DNA of 64,000 nucleotides from the NCBI GenBank assembly GCA_977006965.1, contig OZ345368.1:2170001-2234000 (forward strand), written 5' to 3'. This DNA is from Phymatolithon calcareum (Eukaryota > Rhodophyta > Florideophyceae > Hapalidiales). The notes beneath the pieces were generated by a model. That model did not search any database, was not told where the DNA came from, and was given only the letters and a program-made list of their open reading frames with translations. Positions within the stretch are counted from its first letter, which is position 1; each line of letters begins with the position of its first letter. Both the position numbers and the translations under genes were made by a program. Shown here one piece after another: positions 56,642 through 64,000 of the stretch.

Positions 56642-57131
56642 TTCCACAGGAAATGAACAGGCTATCGCATACATTTCATACGCTCAAGGTCGACTGACAG
56701 AGCATTTTATCAAAAAGATCTGTTGCATTATGAGGGGTTATACTGTGCTGTTGGGATAGAGTGTTACTCTATACAGTAGCGAAGAGCTGTGCCCGCATGT
56801 CGATGCGCAAAACTATGGTACAGCGAAGACAGGCTCATTCACCGGCAAAAACGAAACCATGCGAGGCGACGATAACCGAAACAACGGATATGGTGCTTAT
56901 ATTTTCAAAAATTTGGATTAACTTTAGTCTACAGTATCATGTGCTAACAAGTCCGGCAGATAGAAATGACGTGTACAGTATTTGTCATGTGCATGCACAC
57001 CTCTGGAAGTGCCAAAGCTATGAAAAAATGAAGAATATGATTGACTCGAATGCGCACCCAAGTATGTCACACGCAGGCATCAAGACTGGAGCTTGATAGC
57101 TATCATAGGGTTGATCGGTCTTCTCTTTGTT

Positions 57132-57708
57132 TTTTTTTCCTTTCAAGTTTATTTAAAAGCCCCACAGACTTCCGAAGATATGGGCAAGGCTTCCTCTGGT
57201 GCTACCTACCTTTGTGTAGCTCACAAAACGTCCACCAGAATGGCAGACGGGAAAACTCAGGACTCAAGGTAGTCCTATCTCAGTCCTCTACGGGATTGTT
57301 GGTGCTTGAACTCGACCACTTTTTGCCTTGCATTCCTGCGGATTAATACAGGTCTTCTTCGTTCTCCATGCGTTCTATGAGTGTCTTGCTAAATAGTAAG
57401 AGCTCATCTAGCGCCTTTTCTGTTTCCAGTCGTTTTTCTCCTTCGAGCTCGTACCCTGCTAGCGTGCGTTAAAGGGTCTCCATATGCTCTCTGGCTCTGT
57501 TGCCGAATTCTTCAGTCATACTTGTTGTTGACACCTGTGGGAATCTGCCACAGGCATACTGCAGCGCGAGTTGTCTGTGCTTCACCTTGGGGAACTTGAG
57601 GATTGCTGGCAATTCTCTTGTTTTGTCGTATGGTATCTTTCTTTTCCGCTTCGATTCTAGGCGGTCTCCTTCCATTTCCAGAAATTTCGATCGAAGTGCT
57701 TGCGAAGA
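57132..57708 (-). mobile_element. LINE family V insertion with 15-bp TSD
   Basis: Flanked by 'ggtcttctctttgtt' at 57117-57131 and 57709-57723. It encodes 'EMEGDRLESKRKRKIPYDK', the shared box 'VKHRQLALQYACGRFPQ' and the family end 'MENEEDLY', with one in-frame stop near 57470. The 3' end is 'ggggcttttaaataaactt' on the minus strand followed by an A-rich run. Confidence 0.92.
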
Positions 57709-57836
57709 GGTCTTCTCTTTGTTGTTCGATGCACTTCCGTGAGGGGGGGGGTTCTACTCTCTTTATACGTACGGTCTTTCTTGAAATCTATACAGTAGGT
57801 GGAGCTTAATGGCAGTTAGAATTTGCTCAACCAATA

Positions 57837-57890
57837 ACTGACGGCATCTCGGCTCAAGGAATATATTCATTGAGTCGAGATGCTGTCAGT
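57837..57890. repeat. 54-bp near-perfect palindrome
   Basis: Twenty-seven pairs with three mismatches, centred on 'atat'. The outer arms are 'actgacggcatctc' and 'gagatgctgtcagt'. Confidence 0.92.
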
Positions 57891-59289
57891 CAAGGATGTA
57901 ACACGCAAGATTCAATTGAACTTGATAGGTATCCTTGGGGACGTGTGTCTAGACGTGTCCATATTCTTTCCCTCCCTGAATCGTGATTGTGTGTCATGTG
58001 AATGGAGCCACATCACAGCGGTACTTCAGTACGTCTGATATTTTGAGCTGTCTTTGCAGTCTGCGACTATTTGCATACTTCCTATTAAGGCCAAGAACTT
58101 CAGTGTGGACTCTGGTCATGATATTCTCTCTTGGAACCGCCAACTGGAACATGCAGAAAACACAGACTGCCGATTCCCGTTTCACCAAGCATCTTCTCGT
58201 CGCCAAGGGCCTGACCAGGAGTATGTTGTCTACTGCCGATTGCTACAGTATTGTCAAATTGCATTCTGGTTGGAAGTTATAGGGAATTGGAATAGAACGG
58301 AAAGCCGGACAAGTGCTGCTGACGGCCGCCAACTGGAACAGCGGACCTTACTCGGGGTACGCATGTCCGGGTATACGTATAGGCGTCAGATAGAAGGACA
58401 GTTACTCAGAAGAGATGGATACGCTAGGCTAATCCAAGGTATCTTTCAGGTCAGGTGCAACTCTACAAAAACTTTACAAAAGAAGACAATAGTTTAGTGC
58501 CCAAAAATGTCATTACTGTATAGATTCAGAATCGCAGATGTTTTCTTCTGGTGCGTCCTACAATGCAGACGGAAACCTAAAGCCGTGCAGCATGCTGAGT
58601 GGCTCAAGGCGCTGCGTGACCCACTGCACCTGACTGGCGTTTGCTCAAGGAGGATGGACCGAAGCAAGTGGCCGCAACAGGAGAAGTGCAAGTTGCGTAC
58701 AAGCTGATTGCAGATGTCATGCTTCTGCTTCTCGAGCTCGCTCGTGCAATAGAACGGTCTCTTTGTTCTGCGTGCAAAATAACTCAGGATCGTGCCGGCG
58801 AGACACGCGTATCAGCAGAGGGTCGTCTATTACTGCATTAAGCAAATCATTGTCTTATTGTGGATGAACATATCGATGACGGAGATATTGGCAATCTCGA
58901 CCCAGCCGTCATTCTCAAACTCATTAAAATTTTCTTCTACACGTGCTCCCATCCGAAAAAAACCAGCGCGATCACACAGATTGCAAAAAATAATTCCTCC
59001 TCCCCCAACAGCATGACTGTGCAGGGCGATACATCCCCGCTTGTACAGTTCTCGCACGTAGAGTACAATACGAAAGAGGAGTAAATAATTTGGAAGACAC
59101 AAATAGTCGGGTGCGACGCTTCTCGCTGAAGTAGACGACAAATTCTTTCGACGTGATGATGATCAAGATGACAAGTAGATGGACAACATTATGAAGAATC
59201 TTGTTGCAAATGAGACCATTTGAGCAGATCGTCGCCAAGCGACACGGCCTGCCTACGAGCTACAAGGGGACATAATTCCCCTGCCACCT
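57891..59289. other. gene-free stretch
   Basis: No supportable gene on either strand; short unrelated frames only. Confidence 0.4.
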
Positions 59290-59836
59290 CGTGCGTTGTA
59301 AGTTGTTAGGTTTCAAGTCGCTCTCGTACGCGGAACAGGATCCCTCGTTTTCTGTGAGAAAAGGCATTCCGCAAGGGGGTCCAGGAGGCACAGAAGTACT
59401 TGAATATCCTCTGCTATCTGCCCCCCAATCCGCACTGTTGTGTACAACTGTGATTTTTTTTGTGGCACAAGACGATTAGCATATGCAAACACCTCTTCGG
59501 AATTACTGACACTCGCGGATGTTGTGCTGACCCCTCAGCGTTGGAACTGGCTCGCAAATATCCTCCGAACGGACGAGCGCCGCACCGTGCGCCAAATGTT
59601 AATCCAATGTACTACGCCACCATCGGAATCTCCCCAATGGTGCTGTGCTTGATTAGCTCTTCAAAACCTTCGACCCACAAACGCTGTTCGAGTGACATGG
59701 GGAAGGGGCATAACAATAACACAAGACAGTTTCATATGCTCTCAAAGGTAGGACATTCCGACACTAGAGCAACAGTTTGGGTTCCGTTCGGTCATGACAC
59801 GCCCGAGTCTAAATGGAAAAGGCTAATCTTGTAGAG
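59290..59836 (+). mobile_element. decayed LINE fragment with internal deletion
   Basis: 'SFSVRKGIPQGGPGG' near 59350 is a degraded reverse transcriptase motif B. About 150 bases later comes 'RWNWLANILRTDERRTVRQM', the C-terminal box also seen on the minus strand at 13.1-13.3 kb. The catalytic motif C region between them is missing, and frames are broken. Confidence 0.55.
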
Positions 59837-60081
59837 CAGAGCTTTGACCACCATGGTCGTTAACCATATGAGGTGCTCGTTTTACCATGATGACCGAGGT
59901 TTAAAATGCATTGCGCACAAATATTAACAGATAAAAAGTGTAGTGCGTCTGTACACCATAAAATATATAAAAGTCAGCTAGTTGTTAAACGAAACACAAC
60001 AAAATGCCGAAATCAACGTAAACTACTATACAGAAGTATATCTGCCGATTGCAATCATCGTCCACCGCACATCATCCTCCC

Positions 60082-61858
60082 TCATTTCCCCGCCTGTCCC
60101 TCCGCCTCCTTCACACTCACCGCGCTAGATCCACACAGGAAAGCTTCATCCGATTTTTGCACTCCCAAGTTTCTCCTCGCCGCTTTCTCATTCGTCCTCA
60201 GCATTTCTGCCTCTAGACTGAGAAAATCGCGTCCGGCCGCCGTCTGCAACACAGGGTTCAGCACAGTGCTAGGCGGCAAATCGCGCAATGTATCTCTCTG
60301 CCACTCAATGGACCCCAGTCTCGGCAGTGACAATGGCGATCGTTCCGTACTCTGCGACGACCGCGTACTTGAATCCTTTGCAATTTTCGACAGTTCCAAC
60401 CCCTCCACATCCGGTCGTTCAACCGCAGTGCCCTCTGCACCGAGTGTGACCACATGAGCGCCGATAACAATCTCATCTCTTTCCGCGTTATGAACACAAC
60501 GCTCCAAAATCCGTGAACGACGTGTATGTCGTCGAAATCCCATTGCCTGTCCATCCGCCGAGAACGTCCTTCCCGTACATACCTCCCTCTCCATCCCATA
60601 CTGCTCCTCTGCCGAGGCAACAAACAGCGCATAGTTGACACGCATAGACACAGACGACGCGCGTTCCTCTTCCGGTTCACAACACAAAAAACAACGAAAT
60701 ATAATCCGCACCACCCTCCGCCGCATGGGTGGAACTTGACCCTGCCCAAGTAAGACGAGGGAACTGCTGCGACGCTCCCTCCTCAGTCTCACCCGCGCGG
60801 CAGCCGCCGCCGCCGCCGCAAAAGGGTCAACGCACAGCAACCAGCAATGATTAGCAAACGACCTTAACTCCGACCGCACCCTCTTCCTACACATCAACCA
60901 GTTGGGCACAACAATCGTAAACAGCATAGCCGAAGCACTGCGCGTCCGAAACCTAAATTCTTCTACCATCTTAGCGGAAACAATCCCTCAAGAAGCACCG
61001 CCTGTTGATTCCTCGCATTCATCACCTCCCCCTCCGTCAATTCCCCCAATCCACAATCCGTAATCGCGGCCTTTCTCCTCACCATCCCCTTCCCCCCATC
61101 TGCCTCCCCGCGTTCAATCCTCGGCGCTCGCACAAGTCTCACCTCCGCCCTTCGAATAAAAGCCTCCAACAACAACTGATAAAATTCATCAAACCCCGCA
61201 AAATACGCCGACCTCGACACACGCACAACCGCCCTATCACTCATAGTCGGAAACCGCATCAATCTCAACGCCGCTCCAACCTCCATCCTTCTTCCCTCCA
61301 AATCAACCGCCAGCCACTTCTCCAAAGCGCGAAACACCTCCTCCTCATTCCTCGGCATGAGATCCTGCACACGCAGCACCTCCGCCACACGCTCAACGGA
61401 AAGCCGCTTCCACTCCACCCCGTCGGCAACTCGCCCAGCCGGCGCTTCACGAACGCGCGACACGCATCCGTCGCGCGTCACAGTTGCAGTGGTGCCGCAG
61501 CGCGCAGCCCCGCGAGCGCCGTATCGGGGCGACGGACGCGGCGAGTGCGCGGTCGATGTGCGCGACCGCGCGCGGCATTACCAGGGCGGAGCAGAGGGCG
61601 GCAAGCTCGAGAGGGTCGGCAAGATGTAGGCGAAGGCGAGTGCAGCGTGCTGTACGTGCGAGGACGCGTTGGAGAGGAGCGGGGAGGAGGTGCGGAGGCG
61701 AAGGATTTTGCGAGGACGGGTGAGGCGGACACGAGGACGAAGGAGTGGGCGAAGAGATCGGACGAGAGACGTAGATCGCAGAGGCTGCGCACGGAGGCGT
61801 CGAGACGCTGCGCCCAGAGGAGGGCGAGGGTGCGTGAATTTAAAATCAGCAGAGCCAA
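60082..61858 (-). pseudogene. BTB/BACK-type gene with several frame breaks
   Basis: In the minus direction, frame by frame: 'SLCDLRLSSDLFAHSFVLVS' then 'ASPVLAKSF' (BTB start, near 61790-61700), 'HVQHAALAFAYI' (next frame), 'LADPLELAALCSALVMPRAV' (third frame, near 61600), then 61481-60963 with a BACK-like block 'VEWKRLSVERVAEVLRVQDL' and 'NEEEVFRALEKWLAVDLEGR', then 60969-60082 with a long C-terminal region ('HCWLLCVDPF', 'MRVNYALFVASAEEQYG') loosely like a MATH-type sandwich. BTB-BACK proteins usually act as Cullin-3 adaptors. At least three frame changes in a very GC-rich part mean either sequence errors or a dead gene. No ATG start is evident. Confidence 0.5.
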
Positions 61859-62106
61859 AAATTACAAGTTAAATGAACCAAATGCAGGGCACCAGACCAC
61901 GACAGTTTAGTCCCGAAGAGCATGTACTCACATTTACTAAATCCAAGATTTTCTCTTCGCCCTGTTCAACTTCTCCCCGTTTGACAACAATCTCGAAGAC
62001 AAATGTGAGGAATTCACCAATCAAGTTTTATTTTCTCCAATGTATAGCTACACAATTTCAAATTTCCTTCTAGTAGTTCCTCGTCTCCGAAGGACATCTT
62101 CATATT
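61859..62106. other. short spacer
   Basis: AT-rich spacer between the minus-strand Sel1 gene stop and the BTB gene start; no feature seen. Confidence 0.5.
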
Positions 62107-64000
62107 TCACTCTCCGTCTTTCACTTTCACATATGCCAAACAGTCGTCGATTTCTTCGACCTTTACCTTCCAACCATCAGTGTTTCGAGCCTTCATGGTC
62201 GCCGCATTTGAGAACTTCGAAATTTCCTGCATCAAAACGAACATCCCTGACGTGTCGATGTGTGGACCGTAAAATTGGTCCATCAGATCGGCACTTTTCT
62301 CTTCACTTCGAAACTCAGAATCGCCAAACTTGTACATGAGGGCGAGATTAAAAATAGCAATCGGATGTAGGTCATTTTCAATGGCTTGCTCGTAAAGCTT
62401 CTTGGCTTCCACAGCATTCCGCTCGACTCCGTGTCCAAGATCGTACGCCACTCCCAGGTTATTCATTGCTGTACTGTTCCCGGTCGCTACAGCCTCTTCC
62501 AGTGACGAAATGTTTTCGCCCTCGGCCTGGTTCCCATTTAGTAGAACACCCATGTTACAAAGAGCTTCCGTGGACGCACGCTTGATTGCATTCGAGTAGC
62601 TAGTGTTCGCATCCGAAATGTTGATAGGAACATCTGGTCCTCCCCGGTGATATATCAATCCCAGACGATTAGATGCGGACGCAAATGCTCGTTCCTCATC
62701 TTCCTCCTCATCTTTCTTCTCATCCAGAATCTTCTCGTAAACTCTGATAGCGTCTTTTGGATGATTGCCCATTCCGAATGAGAGCCGACATCCATCTATG
62801 TGCCCGTCTGGAGTTTCAGGCATGAGGAACAGCCTTTCAAATAGTTCTTGCAACCGTTTCCCATCACCACAAAACATGTAATGTTTCAAAGAGGACGAGA
62901 TCAACGCGGAGATGTGCTTCTTGTTACGAAAAGTGTAAAATCCGTTTTCGAGTAACATCCCGAGTGGAGCACCGAAACTGCGTGGATCATAAATGCCAGC
63001 TCGCACAATAGCATGTACTGCGAGCTGCCTTTGTAACAAGTCACGCGACTCCACGTATAGACTTTGATACGCGATAGCGAGATGGAGTGCAATTTCAGGG
63101 TCATTATCTTCCATAAGAATAGATTCCATTGTACAAACGGCTGCCTCCGATACAGCATTCTCTGGCCCTTTCACATGAAACAACGAAAAGGCTTTCAGTT
63201 CATCACCATGGTCTTTCATGGCTTCCGAGAAACGTCCACACTCGTCTGCCAGTAGCTGAAGATCGATTTCATTGGAAACGTCATGGGCCAACTCTCTTGG
63301 TCTTCGATTAATCAATATCTCGTACCATGAGTGCATGTCCCACCACAATCGGTCTGTATCATCAATGTTCACAGGATTCTGTTTCAGAAGAATATCGGCG
63401 AAATCTTGCAAAGCGCGTCTGTCTCCTTGTTCTGCTATGCAACGCCCAAAAACAATCATCGCCTCGTTCTTGCGACCACCTTCAAGCGCGACCCTTCCAT
63501 CCTCGTACACAGGTCCGACCTCTTCTCTCGACTGACTATGATAGTGGGCATCCAGTGCAGAATTCAATACCTCAATATGAGGAATAACTATATATCGTCT
63601 TTCCTTGAACTCATATTGGGCAATCTCCGGCATGAATGGGGGCCAACCAGTCCAAACATCATATATGTCAATCCTCTGAATAGATTCGGAAAGTTGAGAT
63701 TGATTCCCTTCTTCGCGGAGTGTTTCATGCTTCGAGATCCCGCGACTTAGTCTCCATCTTTTCTGTGCACACATGCTGCCCATGAATGTGTCTTTCCAAC
63801 CTTGCCAGTCAAATACAAGACCTTCCAATTCCATGCGCAAAGAGACCCATCTGGCCTCAACGTTCACTTCAACTGTAATCACAATTTTTTGAGGACCGCC
63901 AATCGGTGCCACTGTAAATTTCTGTACCCCATCACTCTCGAGAGTGATCACAGTGTCATTGCTCTCCGTGGCTGTACTTTCACATTGCGTGCGATTCGTA
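62107..64000 (-). CDS. Sel1-like repeat protein, 5' end outside window
   Basis: More than 614 codons, with the frame open to the right edge, so the start lies beyond 64000. The N-terminal visible part is beta-rich ('QKIVITVEVNVEARWVSLRM'). From about the middle it shows helix-pair repeats: 'SNRLGLIYHRGGPDVPIN', 'ALCNMGVLLNGNQ', 'STAMNNLGVAYDLGHGVERN' and 'KLYEQAIENDLHPIAIFNLA', with the Sel1 spacing G/A...LG..Y..G.GV..N...A...Y. Such solenoids serve as protein-binding scaffolds. Stop at 62107. The gene is intact within the window. Confidence 0.8.
   Translation of the reverse strand, partial: TNRTQCESTATESNDTVITLESDGVQKFTVAPIGGPQKIVITVEVNVEARWVSLRMELEGLVFDWQGWKDTFMGSMCAQKRWRLSRGISKHETLREEGNQSQLSESIQRIDIYDVWTGWPPFMPEIAQYEFKERRYIVIPHIEVLNSALDAHYHSQSREEVGPVYEDGRVALEGGRKNEAMIVFGRCIAEQGDRRALQDFADILLKQNPVNIDDTDRLWWDMHSWYEILINRRPRELAHDVSNEIDLQLLADECGRFSEAMKDHGDELKAFSLFHVKGPENAVSEAAVCTMESILMEDNDPEIALHLAIAYQSLYVESRDLLQRQLAVHAIVRAGIYDPRSFGAPLGMLLENGFYTFRNKKHISALISSSLKHYMFCGDGKRLQELFERLFLMPETPDGHIDGCRLSFGMGNHPKDAIRVYEKILDEKKDEEEDEERAFASASNRLGLIYHRGGPDVPINISDANTSYSNAIKRASTEALCNMGVLLNGNQAEGENISSLEEAVATGNSTAMNNLGVAYDLGHGVERNAVEAKKLYEQAIENDLHPIAIFNLALMYKFGDSEFRSEEKSADLMDQFYGPHIDTSGMFVLMQEISKFSNAATMKARNTDGWKVKVEEIDDCLAYVKVKDGE

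Noticed and set aside
61005-61910. Long plus-strand frame of 301 codons
   Set aside because: It is antisense to the BTB/BACK gene, is very rich in Arg, Ser, Pro and His, and has no domain; a shadow of the GC-rich opposite strand.

Overview
The window is nuclear eukaryotic DNA of about 50% GC. It has spliceosomal biology (a U1-C protein, two short GT-AG introns), compact genes that mostly lack introns, and gene islands set in repeat-rich DNA full of non-LTR retrotransposon (LINE) debris. Together with families such as Sel1-like repeat proteins, secreted cysteine-rich proteins and a Hint-domain gene, this suggests a florideophyte red alga, for example a Chondrus-like genome. That assignment is inference; no marker gene proves it.

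Layout. 0.8-9.9 kb: a block of three long intact ORFs: a CACTA/Plavaka-like DDE transposase (minus), a 392-aa unknown (plus) and a 781-aa nuclear-looking unknown (minus). The divergent spacer between the first two holds tandem, direct and palindromic repeats; this may be one multi-gene DNA transposon. 10-21 kb: gene-poor, with several LINE fragments, a broken Hint-domain gene and two tandem-repeat arrays. 21.8-23.8 kb: a secreted cysteine-rich protein gene. 23.9-29 kb: a LINE with reverse transcriptase and RNase H on the minus strand, interrupted by three later LINE insertions, each with its own target-site duplication. 31-43.5 kb: the gene island: poly(A) polymerase, RING-H2 membrane protein, seryl-tRNA synthetase, U1-C and a four-helix membrane protein. 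44-60 kb: repeat-rich, with one secreted/membrane protein of unknown family, a hairpin minisatellite, LINE fragments of several families and a set of long palindromes. 60-64 kb: a BTB/BACK-type gene with several frame breaks and a Sel1-like repeat gene that runs off the right edge.

Main results of the hunt. (1) When the two insertions are read out, the RNase H domain of the 24-29 kb LINE contains an in-frame Tudor-like segment between its first and second strands. (2) At 52.87-52.94 kb two perfect palindromes abut at one point inside a LINE copy; a sister copy shows the ancestral uninterrupted codons, so the structure looks like fold-back repair of both ends of a break. (3) Seven further long palindromes or hairpins of unrelated sequence lie in gene-free DNA. 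(4) At least five otherwise divergent LINE families share a C-terminal domain with a K/R-x-R/K-H-R-x-L core, and most share a 3' box near GCTTTTAAATAAA. (5) Seven or more insertions have clear 9-15 bp target-site duplications.
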